This document shows, one piece after another, positions 50,847-58,884 of a stretch of DNA of 64,000 bases (position 1 is the stretch's first letter; each line of letters opens with the position of its first letter). The DNA comes from Flavisolibacter nicotianae (lineage in GTDB: Bacteria > Bacteroidota > Bacteroidia > Chitinophagales > Chitinophagaceae). The position numbers and the translations under genes were made by a program. Location: assembly GCF_003628535.1 (NCBI RefSeq), contig NZ_RBCI01000003.1, positions 705,296 through 769,295 of the forward strand. Direction: 5' to 3'. The notes beneath the pieces were generated by a model. The model searched no databases and was not told the DNA's origin. It saw only the letters and a program-made list of their open reading frames with translations.

Positions 50847-52507
50847 TTTTTCCTGGTATCCGCCAGGTAATTTTCAAATTCAGCAAGGCTGAACGAGCTG
50901 AGATTGCGGGCCGCTGTCAAGCCTCCTTTTTGGGCAACCAGTGTACCGTATTTGAGATAGGGAAATTCTTCCAGTGCATGTGCATCGGGATTGATGGAAA
51001 GGAGCAGGCCTTTTTCCATTGCATAATCGATCCAGCGCCAGTCCATGTCCAGTCGCGAAGGAGACGCATTGATTTCAATGACGACATGGTGTTTGACGCA
51101 GGCGTCGATGATGGCCCTGTGGTCAACAGGATAGCCCTTGCGTTTGAGCAGCAGGCGTCCCGTCATGTGACCGAGAATGGTGGTGTAAGGGTTTGTAATG
51201 GCACCCATCAGGCGCATCATGGCTTTTTCTTCGTCCATATCAAGATTGCTGTGGATCGACGTGATCACGAGGTCGAATGTAGAAAGGGTCGCATTGTCGT
51301 AATCGAGAGAACCGTCGCCAAGAATATCGCACTCGATGCTTTTGAAAATCCGGAACGGCGCAATTTTTTTGTTGAGCGAGTCAATATATTGATGCTGTTC
51401 CCTGATGCGCTGTTCGGAGAGGCCGTTGGCATAATAAGCCGCTTTGGAGTGGTCGGAGATTACCATGTATTCGAAACCCTGCCGGATCAGTTCTTCCGCC
51501 ATTTCTTCAATCGTATAGGCGCCATCGCTCCAGTTGCTGTGCGAATGGATAAGCCCTTTAATGCTTCCCGTTTGCACAAGATTGTCGAAGCGTTCCAGTT
51601 TGGCCCGTTCGATAATGCTGCTTCTTTCGCGCAGAAAAGGCGGGATATAGTTGCTGCCGGCCTGCCGGAAGATGTCTTCTTCCGATTCGAATTCCGTCTT
51701 TTCCGGGCTATTTTGCCAGGCCGATAAAAATTCCTCGCTGCTGCTTGTTTGAAACAGCTTGCGGGCAAACTGCGGTGGTGTGGTGGAATGAAACAACAGT
51801 TCCAGCTGGTCTGCCGCCCTGAGTGAAAGCGTTTCGCCGGGGGATGCGAGCACCTCTACGTCATCGGTTACAAGGTAGGCTTTTAATTTTTCCACCGGTA
51901 CTGTCGTGATCCATTCCAGCTTGCTGATCGTTTCCATTTGTCGCCGGAACTCGCCGGTGAGCATGATTTGTTCGCCTGCAAATTTCGATTCCAGTTTATT
52001 CTGCAGCGCAAGCGCAAAGTCTTCTACCTGCTTGTAAAGAAACTGGCCTTTGCTTCCCCTGGCGAACGAAATGGATTCCAGGATTTTTTGTTCTGTCTTT
52101 TCACCAAACCCTTTTTTGGTTGCAATGCGGTTTTCGCGGCAGGCCTTTTCCAGTTCTTCAATCGTATCGATGTTCATTTCTTTCCAGATGATATTGATCT
52201 TTTTTGGGCCAAGACCTTTAATATGCATCATCTCCAATACGCCGGATGGCGTCTGCTGAATTAGTTCCTGCAGCGCCCGCAGTTCGCCGGTTTGCAGAAA
52301 CTCCGTGATTTTTTTGCCAACACTTTCGCCGATGCCACGCAAACGGGAAAACTGCGCTTCGGACATTTGCGCCAGAGGCTCGGAAAGTTTTTCAATGGTG
52401 AAGGCAGCACTGGAATAACTTTTTGATTTAAAAGAATTCTCGCCGTGAATGTCCATTAGTTTGGAAAGAAGTGAAAACTGGTCGGCGATTGCATAATTGT
52501 CAACCAC
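50822..52507 (-). CDS. PHP/PolX-family protein with degenerate polymerase active site
   Basis: 561 residues from a GTG at 52507 (then VDNYAIADQFSLLSKLMDIH). Helix-hairpin-helix motifs (SRLRGIGESVGKKITEFL, IKGLGPKKI, GFGEKTEQKI) are followed by a PolX nucleotidyltransferase-like region. There the usual GSxRR...DxD signature reads GEFRRQMETISKLEW, so the metal-binding Asp residues are absent. The C-terminal PHP domain keeps HSHSNWSDG, VISDHSKA, SIHSNLD, GHMTG and NPDAHAL, so it should still be a 3'-5' exonuclease or phosphoesterase. I infer a repair nuclease that has lost polymerase activity. The last codons (KLAISNG) come from a heptamer array. The frame also reads upstream into the histone-like gene, which is an artefact of repeats. 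Confidence 0.85.
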   Translation of the reverse strand: MVDNYAIADQFSLLSKLMDIHGENSFKSKSYSSAAFTIEKLSEPLAQMSEAQFSRLRGIGESVGKKITEFLQTGELRALQELIQQTPSGVLEMMHIKGLGPKKINIIWKEMNIDTIEELEKACRENRIATKKGFGEKTEQKILESISFARGSKGQFLYKQVEDFALALQNKLESKFAGEQIMLTGEFRRQMETISKLEWITTVPVEKLKAYLVTDDVEVLASPGETLSLRAADQLELLFHSTTPPQFARKLFQTSSSEEFLSAWQNSPEKTEFESEEDIFRQAGSNYIPPFLRERSSIIERAKLERFDNLVQTGSIKGLIHSHSNWSDGAYTIEEMAEELIRQGFEYMVISDHSKAAYYANGLSEQRIREQHQYIDSLNKKIAPFRIFKSIECDILGDGSLDYDNATLSTFDLVITSIHSNLDMDEEKAMMRLMGAITNPYTTILGHMTGRLLLKRKGYPVDHRAIIDACVKHHVVIEINASPSRLDMDWRWIDYAMEKGLLLSINPDAHALEEFPYLKYGTLVAQKGGLTAARNLSSFSLAEFENYLADTRKKKLAISNG

Positions 52508-52673
52508 GGATTTGCATGATTTAAGATGATTAGCAGGATTGCTCGCAGTAAAAGTCGGTGAAAAATATATTGATTCGGCCGGTGCAGAAAAAAAGAGCAA
52601 AGAAGAGAAAAGGGATGGTTGTAGCGTATATCGAAATCCGGTATATCTAACAGGGCTCCTGCAAATTTGTGGC

Positions 52674-52702
52674 AAAAAAAAGTCCCGGAGAACCGGGACT
52701 TG
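52674..52702 (-). terminator. terminator of the histone-like gene
   Basis: Stem AAGTCCCGG / CCGGGACTT with a four-base loop and eight T on the minus strand, just past the stop at 52725. Confidence 0.9.
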
Positions 52703-52724
52703 TATTACGTTCAAAACTGGTTTC

Positions 52725-53096
52725 TTATCTGCCGCCCTTTGAAGAAGCTTTAGAAGCGCCACCTTTTTTGGCAGCACCTTTCGAAGCGCTCTTTGAAGAA
52801 GCTTTAGAAGCACTGCTCTTCTTAGCAGCACCTTTTGTGGCACTCTTTGAAGAAGCTTTAGAAGCACTGCTTTTTTTAACAGCACCCTTAGCAGCACCTT
52901 TCGAAGCGCTCTTTGAAGAAGCTTTAGAAGCACTGCTCTTCTTAGCAGCACCTTTTGTGGCACTCTTTGAAGAAGCTTTAGAAGCACTGCTTTTTTTAGC
53001 AGCACCCTTAGCGGCGCCTTTCGATGCACTCTTTGAAGAACTCTTTGCAGCTCCTTTAGCAGAGCTTTTGCCTGCAGCTTTTTTTGCTGTTGCCAT
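52725..53096 (-). CDS. histone H1-like Lys/Ala/Ser-rich repeat protein
   Basis: 123 residues made almost only of Ala, Lys, Ser, Gly and Thr, in repeated units of the form KKSSASKASSKSATKGAA. No hydrophobic core and a very high positive charge: it resembles the C-terminal tail of histone H1 and bacterial H1-like DNA-binding proteins, so it is probably nucleoid-associated. ATG at 53096, own terminator. The DNA is an exact 120-bp-period repeat, so unit number may vary between strains. Confidence 0.8.
   Translation of the reverse strand: MATAKKAAGKSSAKGAAKSSSKSASKGAAKGAAKKSSASKASSKSATKGAAKKSSASKASSKSASKGAAKGAVKKSSASKASSKSATKGAAKKSSASKASSKSASKGAAKKGGASKASSKGGR
52771..53010 (-). repeat. tandem 120-bp repeat within the histone-like gene
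   Basis: 52771-52878 and 52891-52998 are identical at a spacing of 120 bases. Each 120-bp unit contains an 18- and a 22-residue sub-repeat. Because 120 is a multiple of three, gain or loss of a unit keeps the frame. Confidence 0.85.
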
Positions 53097-53195
53097 GTTG
53101 TTTTGAATTTAATGGTTAGTAAAAAATAACAGCAGTAAAATTATACAAAAAATTTAACTGCCAAAGTTTTTTACGCAACCATCATACCAAAACGT

Positions 53196-53462
53196 TTAGG
53201 CATTGGCTTCAGCCGGAAGAACGGAAACAAATGTTCTGTCGTTCTTTCCTTTGCGGAATTCAACCACACCGTCAGCAATTGCAAACAATGTGAAGTCTTT
53301 TCCGACGCTTACGTTTTTACCAGGATGGTATTGTGTACCGCGCTGACGAACGATGATGTTGCCAGAAATGGCGGGCTGACCACCAAAGATTTTTACACCC
53401 AAACGTTTGCTGTTTGAGTCGCGGCCGTTCTTTACACTACCTTCACCTTTCTTATGTGCCAT
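53196..53462 (-). CDS. rpmA: 50S ribosomal protein bL27
   Basis: 88 residues starting [20 protein letters not shown], with [16 protein letters not shown], the normal L27 sequence. There is no N-terminal extension, so the start is mature. It follows rplU by 52 bases on the same strand, the usual order. Confidence 0.97.
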   Translation of the reverse strand: MAHKKGEGSVKNGRDSNSKRLGVKIFGGQPAISGNIIVRQRGTQYHPGKNVSVGKDFTLFAIADGVVEFRKGKNDRTFVSVLPAEANA

Positions 53463-53514
53463 GGTTTAAATAGTTTGATGTTTAGAGTTTAATGCTTCCT
53501 GTTTGTTATAAACA

Positions 53515-53814
53515 TTAAGCAATGTCGTTGATTTTAATTTTGGTGTACTGCGTGCGGTGACCTTTTTTCTTACGGAAACCTTTACGGCGTTTTTGCTTGT
53601 AAGCAATGACTTTGTCGCCCTGCACGTGATCAAGGATCTCTGCCTGGATTTTCACGTTGCTGTTGCTGAAGGTCAGGTTGCCATTCGCATCAGCCATAAT
53701 AATGTCAGAGAACTCCACTTTGGAGCCGGCGTCGCCACTGATTTTGGGAACGTACAATGTTTGGTCTTTTTCAACCTTGAATTGCTTACCGGCTATTTTT
53801 ACGATTGCGAACAT
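53515..53814 (-). CDS. rplU: 50S ribosomal protein bL21
   Basis: 99 residues, MFAIVKIAGKQFKVEKDQTL with the C-terminal basic motif KQKRRKGFRKKKGHR. First gene of the rplU-rpmA unit; a heptamer array lies 47 bases upstream. Confidence 0.97.
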   Translation of the reverse strand: MFAIVKIAGKQFKVEKDQTLYVPKISGDAGSKVEFSDIIMADANGNLTFSNSNVKIQAEILDHVQGDKVIAYKQKRRKGFRKKKGHRTQYTKIKINDIA

Positions 53815-53860
53815 AACGGTTCAAAAATTAGGTGTGCGAAGGTAAGGGAAAGAAGGAAAA

Positions 53861-53881
53861 GTAAAAAGTAAAAAGTAAAAA
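53861..53881 (-). repeat. period-7 array in the rplU leader
   Basis: Three exact units of GTAAAAA (TTTTTAC on the sense strand), 47 bases before the rplU start codon. Confidence 0.8.
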
Positions 53882-53993
53882 AGGACGGCGGAAACCGTTC
53901 TCCGGGTCTTTTCTCCACCAACTTTCACATTGCTCTAACCTTCTGGCTACCGGCCCGTTTGCCAGTGAAGGAAAGTGCTGACATTCGGGTTTG

Positions 53994-54014
53994 AATTTTT
54001 ACTTTTGACTTTTG
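53994..54014 (+). repeat. period-7 array in the leader of the GH3-family gene
   Basis: AATTTTT, ACTTTTG, ACTTTTG in phase; contains TACTTTTG (a TAnnTTTG match), 30 bases before the ATG at 54044. Same unit as the ftsY leader. Confidence 0.7.
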
Positions 54015-54043
54015 GTGTACGTTTGTGCCCCTTTCGCTCCAGC

Positions 54044-55552
54044 ATGAAAATAAAATCATTCCTTGCCAAACCGTTTGCTTCGTATATCCATGCGAAAATA
54101 CGCCGCGGCAGTCTCTCGGCCCTGGCCGATCAGGACGCTATCTTAAAAGAGTTGTTGAGCGAGGGGAAAGCCACCGCCTTTGGGAAAGAGCACCGCCTCG
54201 ACGCCGTATCAGACTATGCCGGTTTTCGGCAGGCGGTTCCTATCCGCGATTACGAGGGGCTGAAATCCTATATCGAAAAGATCAAAGACGGAAAACACAA
54301 CATCCTCTGGAAAGGGAAGCCGATCTACCTGGCCAAGACGTCCGGAACGACCAGCGGCGTCAAGTATATTCCCATTTCGAAAGACTCAATCTCCAATCAT
54401 ATTAATACGGCACGCAATGCATTGTTGTGTTATATGGCCGAATCGGGCAACACCGCCTTCGCGAATGGAAAGTTGATCTTTCTTTCCGGTTCGCCGGAAC
54501 TGGAGCGGATTGCCGGCATTCCCACCGGCCGTCTCAGCGGCATCGTTAACCACCACATTCCGTCTTACCTGCGTCGCAACCAATTGCCGACCTACGAGAC
54601 CAATTGCATCGAAGATTGGGAAACCAAACTGGATGCGATTGTAAAGGAAACGATCAGCCAGGACATGACTCTTATCAGCGGTATTCCGCCGTGGGTGCAA
54701 ATGTATTTCGACCGGCTGGAAGAAAAAAGCGGGAAAAAGGTGGGTGAGCTGTTCCCGAAATTTTCGGTGATGGTTCACGGCGGCGTGGCCTTTGAGCCCT
54801 ACAAGGGAAAGCTGCTGCAAAGCATTGGCCGCAGCATCGATACCATCGAAACCTTCCCGGCTTCGGAAGGCTTCTTTGCCTTCCAGGACACGATGAAAGA
54901 AGAAGGCCTTCTCCTGAACACGGCGAGCGGGATCTTTTTTGAGTTTGTGCCGGCTGCCGAAATCTTTAACGAAAACCCAACACGGCTTTCCCTGCACGAT
55001 GTAAAGGTGGGAGAGAACTATGCGCTGATCGTGAACAGCAATGCCGGTTTATGGGGCTACAACATTGGCGACACCGTCAAATTTGTCAGCACCAATCCCT
55101 ATCGTATTGTCGTCACGGGACGCATCAAGCATTTCATCTCGGCGTTTGGCGAGCATGTGATTGCCGAAGAAGTGGAACAGAGTTTGCTAAAAGCTGCCGC
55201 AGACGAAGGCATCCGTATCACGGAGTTTACCGTTGCGCCTATGGTGCAACAGGGCGAAGGGAAAAGTTACCACGAATGGTTTATCGAGTTTGAGGAAGAA
55301 CCCAGGGACCTGGATGCATTTGCCGAAAAGGTGGACAACACGCTGCGGCAAAAAAATATTTACTACGACGATTTGATAAGGGGCAATATTTTACAGCCGC
55401 TTAAAATAGCCGTGGTGCAAAAAAGCGGCTTCGTGGAATACATGAAGTCCATCGGGAAACTGGGCGGACAAAACAAAGTGCCCCGCCTGAGCAACGACCG
55501 CAAGATTGCGGCGGCACTGGAGCAATGGACAAAGCAATTGACCAGCCGTTAA
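54044..55552 (+). CDS. GH3-family acyl-adenylate-forming protein
   Basis: 502 residues. The GH3 family (auxin-conjugating enzymes in plants; bacterial members of unknown substrate) adenylates a carboxylic acid and may join it to an amine. Visible motifs: the phosphate-binding TSGTTSGVKYIP near residue 100, AFEPYKG, ETFPASEGFFAFQ, and VTGRIKHFISAFGEHV near the C-terminal domain boundary. The start at 54044 matches the family; the frame is open upstream through the repeat leader. It lies next to dxr on the same strand, 48 bases apart. Confidence 0.9.
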   Translation: MKIKSFLAKPFASYIHAKIRRGSLSALADQDAILKELLSEGKATAFGKEHRLDAVSDYAGFRQAVPIRDYEGLKSYIEKIKDGKHNILWKGKPIYLAKTSGTTSGVKYIPISKDSISNHINTARNALLCYMAESGNTAFANGKLIFLSGSPELERIAGIPTGRLSGIVNHHIPSYLRRNQLPTYETNCIEDWETKLDAIVKETISQDMTLISGIPPWVQMYFDRLEEKSGKKVGELFPKFSVMVHGGVAFEPYKGKLLQSIGRSIDTIETFPASEGFFAFQDTMKEEGLLLNTASGIFFEFVPAAEIFNENPTRLSLHDVKVGENYALIVNSNAGLWGYNIGDTVKFVSTNPYRIVVTGRIKHFISAFGEHVIAEEVEQSLLKAAADEGIRITEFTVAPMVQQGEGKSYHEWFIEFEEEPRDLDAFAEKVDNTLRQKNIYYDDLIRGNILQPLKIAVVQKSGFVEYMKSIGKLGGQNKVPRLSNDRKIAAALEQWTKQLTSR

Positions 55553-55600
55553 GATGGTTCTTTTATTTTCTAACACAACGACGACTTGCCACAACCCTCT

Positions 55601-56773
55601 ATGAACAATAGCTCATCACCCCGTAAGCGCATTGCGATCTTTGGTTCCACCGGTTCCATCGGCACGCAAGCACTCGAGGTTATCGATAAAAACAGGGATA
55701 AATTCTCTGTCGACGTACTGACCTGCAACGGCAACGACACATTGATCGTGCAGCAGGCCTTGCAGTTTCAACCCAATATTGTTGTAGTTTCCAACGAACA
55801 GAAATACGGCCGCATCAAAGAAGCACTGGCCCACACCGACATTAAAGTGTTTGCCGGCGAAAAAGCCCTTGAAGAAGTGGCCTCCCTGGATGTCTACGAC
55901 GTGATGCTGGCGGCCATTGTCGGCTATGCCGGACTGAAGCCCACACTGAATGCCATCCGTGCCGGCAAAACCATTGCGCTGGCCAATAAGGAAACCCTTG
56001 TCGTTGCCGGCGATATCGTGATGCGGCTGGCCTACGAAAAGCGTGTGCCGATCATTCCGGTCGACTCCGAACACTCCGCGATCTTTCAATGCCTGGTTGG
56101 CGAAATAAGGAACCCGATTGAGAAAGTGATCCTCACGGCATCGGGCGGACCTTTCCTGGGCAAAAAGCCCAACTACCTTGTCAACGTAAAACGTGACCAT
56201 GCCCTGCAGCATCCCAACTGGACCATGGGCGCCAAGATCAGCGTGGACTCGGCAACGCTGATGAACAAAGGACTCGAGATGATAGAAGCCAAATGGCTTT
56301 TCAATCTTCGTTCCGACCAGATCGACGTCCTGGTGCACCCGCAAAGCATCATTCACTCCATGGTGCAGTTTGAAGACGGCAGTATCAAGGCGCAGCTCGG
56401 GTTGCCCGACATGAAACTGCCCATTCAGTATGCGTTGGCTTTTCCCCAGCGGCTGCCCAACGATTTTCCCCGGGCCGATTTCAAACGCATTCGCACCCTC
56501 ACGTTTGAGGAACCCGATATTAAAACCTTCCGCAACCTGGCACTGGCCATCGAAGCCTTGCACAAAGGCGGGAACCTGCCTTGCATACTGAATGCTGCCA
56601 ACGAGATCGCGGTCTATGCCTTCCTGCGCAACCGCATCGGGTTTTTGGACATGACCGACGTCATTGAGCAAACCATGCAGAAAGTGAGTTTTTTGCAGGA
56701 GCCTTCGTTGGACGATTACCTGGACAGCGATGCCGAGGCGAGGCATTATGCGGCAGACCTGATCAAGCTCTAA
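55601..56773 (+). CDS. dxr: 1-deoxy-D-xylulose-5-phosphate reductoisomerase
   Basis: Second step of the MEP isoprenoid pathway; converts DXP to 2-C-methyl-D-erythritol 4-phosphate with NADPH. 390 residues with the NADPH motif IAIFGSTGSIGTQALEV, NKETLVVAG, the active-site loop around DSEHSAIFQ, TASGGPF, HPNWTMGAKISVDSATLMNKGLE and NAANEIAV. The ATG at 55601 (MNNSSSPRKRIAIFG) gives the expected length. A GTG/TTG a few codons upstream is possible but unnecessary. Confidence 0.96.
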   Translation: MNNSSSPRKRIAIFGSTGSIGTQALEVIDKNRDKFSVDVLTCNGNDTLIVQQALQFQPNIVVVSNEQKYGRIKEALAHTDIKVFAGEKALEEVASLDVYDVMLAAIVGYAGLKPTLNAIRAGKTIALANKETLVVAGDIVMRLAYEKRVPIIPVDSEHSAIFQCLVGEIRNPIEKVILTASGGPFLGKKPNYLVNVKRDHALQHPNWTMGAKISVDSATLMNKGLEMIEAKWLFNLRSDQIDVLVHPQSIIHSMVQFEDGSIKAQLGLPDMKLPIQYALAFPQRLPNDFPRADFKRIRTLTFEEPDIKTFRNLALAIEALHKGGNLPCILNAANEIAVYAFLRNRIGFLDMTDVIEQTMQKVSFLQEPSLDDYLDSDAEARHYAADLIKL

Positions 56774-56955
56774 TACCGCTTTTCCTTTATAACAGGGTTT
56801 TATGCTTTCCCTGCTTATCTTGCAAACGCATAAAATTTGAATGCAAAGGTTTTGTTACCGGCTGCCGTCCTATCATCATCGTCTGTTGCGTCGCACCCTT
56901 CAGCGTTCAGAAAAATTATCAACAAGTACCACCGCCCGAATCGAACAGCGGCTGG

Positions 56956-58326
56956 ATGTATGACAGATTAAACTTTATGACTCTACTTGCTGTAAACTGG
57001 TCCGCACTTTTTGCCAACATTGGACAATTTATCTTATCGTTTTCCATACTCGTTACACTTCACGAAATGGGTCACTTTGTAACCGCCAAATGGTTTGGTT
57101 GCCGGGTGGACAAATTCTACCTGTTCTTCAACCCCTGGTTTTCGCTTTGGAAAACCCAAAAAGGCGAAACGGAATACGGTCTCGGCTGGCTGCCCCTTGG
57201 CGGTTATGTAAAGATTGCCGGGATGATCGACGAAAGCATGGACAAAGAGCAGTTGAAACAGCCGGCCCAACCCTACGAGTTCCGGGCAAAACCGGCCTGG
57301 CAGCGCCTGATCATCATGCTGGGCGGCGTGACGGTCAACTTCATTCTGGCCCTGGTTCTTTTTGCCATGATCCTTTTTGTTTGGGGCGAAGAACGCCTGC
57401 CCGTGGCCAACCTGAAATACGGTGTGATGTCGGATTCGCTGGCCCAGTCGGCTGGTATCAAGAACGGCGATAAGATTACGGCCGTGAACGGGAAACCCCT
57501 ACGCTATGTGGAAGACCTGACAAAAGGAATTGTGCTGTCGGAAAGAGCGTCGTTATCCATTAACCGCGAGGGAAGAGATACAACGGTAACATTGCCCAAA
57601 GGCTTTCTGTCAAGCCTGACCAAAAGCCAGTTGTCGGGGTTCATTTACCCCCGCACACCGGTCATCATTCAAAGTGATGCGGAGGTGAAATATGTGTCGG
57701 GAAAAATGTTGCCCGGGGACCAGTTGATCGGTGTAAACGGAACTTATTTCAGGTTTTTTGATGAATACATCGATGCGAAAAAGGAGCTGAAGAATCAAAA
57801 TATTACACTCTCCCTGCTGCGCAATGGAAGGGATACCGTGCAGGCAGTAGTGAAAACGGATGCCGTTAGCCGCACAGGCCTGGAGCAAAAGGATGTGTAC
57901 GAAATCCTGGGTTCGGAGAAAACGCAATATTCGTTCTTCGGCGCTATTCCTGCCGGGATCAATTACGGCATCGACCGGTTAAAAGATTATGTAACAGGCA
58001 TACGCCTCCTGTTTACATCCAAAGAACATAAAGTGTCTGATAACCTTGGCAGCTTTATTTCTATTGGCAAAACATTTGGCGGTACCTGGGACTGGAAACG
58101 TTTCTGGATGATGACGGCCTTGTTCTCTATCATTCTTGCGTTTATGAACATCCTGCCTATTCCCGCTCTGGATGGTGGTCATGCCCTGTTTACGATCTAT
58201 GAGATGATCACCGGCCGCAAACCGAGCGACAAGTTCATGGAGTATGCGCAGATGGTTGGCATGGCCCTGTTGCTTGGCCTGATGTTATATGCCTTCGGGC
58301 TGGATATCTGGCGTTTGTTCCGGTAG
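56956..58326 (+). CDS. rseP: RIP metalloprotease RseP (site-2 protease)
   Basis: Intramembrane zinc protease that cleaves anti-sigma factors or leftover signal peptides. 456 residues. The zinc site HEMGH sits in the first helix (ILSFSILVTLHEMGHFVTA), and the second conserved motif NILPIPALDGGH is near the C-terminus. Two PDZ-like regions lie in between (about 130-210 and 215-300). Start could be 56956 (MYDRLNF) or 56977 (MTLLAVNW); homologues often begin at the second. It ends a run with dxr, 182 bases apart. Confidence 0.92.
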   Translation: MYDRLNFMTLLAVNWSALFANIGQFILSFSILVTLHEMGHFVTAKWFGCRVDKFYLFFNPWFSLWKTQKGETEYGLGWLPLGGYVKIAGMIDESMDKEQLKQPAQPYEFRAKPAWQRLIIMLGGVTVNFILALVLFAMILFVWGEERLPVANLKYGVMSDSLAQSAGIKNGDKITAVNGKPLRYVEDLTKGIVLSERASLSINREGRDTTVTLPKGFLSSLTKSQLSGFIYPRTPVIIQSDAEVKYVSGKMLPGDQLIGVNGTYFRFFDEYIDAKKELKNQNITLSLLRNGRDTVQAVVKTDAVSRTGLEQKDVYEILGSEKTQYSFFGAIPAGINYGIDRLKDYVTGIRLLFTSKEHKVSDNLGSFISIGKTFGGTWDWKRFWMMTALFSIILAFMNILPIPALDGGHALFTIYEMITGRKPSDKFMEYAQMVGMALLLGLMLYAFGLDIWRLFR

Positions 58327-58403
58327 AAGAAGATGGCAGAAGATAGTCAACGGAGGACAGCTTTAAGCAATTCCTTACATCGATTAAAGATTTAAGAAAG
58401 ACT

Positions 58404-58437
58404 GTTGCAAATAAGCGGTGTTCATTTTGTAAATTTG
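58404..58437 (+). promoter_or_regulatory. candidate ssrA promoter
   Basis: GTTG at 58404 and a perfect TAAATTTG (-7 type) at 58430-58437, 22 bases apart, about 75 bases before the mature tmRNA 5' end. The rest of 58327-58512 shows no gene. Confidence 0.4.
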
Positions 58438-58512
58438 TAAGCTGTTTTGGAAAATAGATGCCAGTGTGAATAAGGCATTGGTATCTTTCATCCGCCAACA
58501 GGGATCTCTTCT

Positions 58513-58884
58513 GGGGGCGTTTGGTTTTGACAGCATCGATCTTTGAAAGTGTAAGCATGCCGAGCGTTGGATAATTAGCTCGTAAATCTGAATACCCGAA
58601 CTTCAAATGGCAATACTCAGTATGCCATGGCTGCCTAATCAGTGATTAAGTAGTCATTAGGGCCGCCGCGCAGGTTTGTCTCTTACCAAGCGCCGCCGCC
58701 GACTTAAAAACAAACAGGGATTGCGGCAACCGAAGGCTGTGACGGTTGTCTAAGACCATACAGCTACGGAAAATGTTGGTTGGTTTCGTTCCTGCATTTT
58801 CCCGACAAGCAATACGGAAATAAGCATGTAGAAAGCTTTTGAATGTCATGTTTGGACACGGGTTCGAATCCCGTCGCCTCCACC
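58513..58884 (+). ncRNA. ssrA: transfer-messenger RNA (tmRNA)
   Basis: Rescues stalled ribosomes by acting as tRNA and mRNA. The 5' arm GGGGGCG pairs with CGCCTCC at 58875-58881 (one G-U pair). The T-arm is ACGGG-TTCGAAT-CCCGT at 58858-58874. The tag frame runs from GGC at 58609 to TAA at 58636-58638 and encodes GNTQYAMAA, parallel to the GETNYALAA tag of Bacteroides. Length 372 nt. The CCA end is not encoded (ACC then T). A large serine recombinase reads antisense into the 3' end, so this gene is the integration site of a mobile element yet still looks intact. Confidence 0.93.

Noticed and set aside
52508..53029. N-terminal extension of the PolX protein through the histone-like repeats
   Set aside because: Frame is open only because of the repeats; a terminator at 52674 separates the genes and the family N-terminus begins at the GTG at 52507.
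52669..53106. Plus-strand hydrophobic Leu/Ala/Phe/Glu repeat protein opposite the histone-like gene
   Set aside because: Arises because the Lys/Ala/Ser repeats lack stops in antisense; the minus-strand frame has a start, a terminator and a known protein type.
58235..58849. Minus-strand frames of 123 and 67 codons over the ssrA gene
   Set aside because: They lie antisense to a structured RNA gene and have no protein features.
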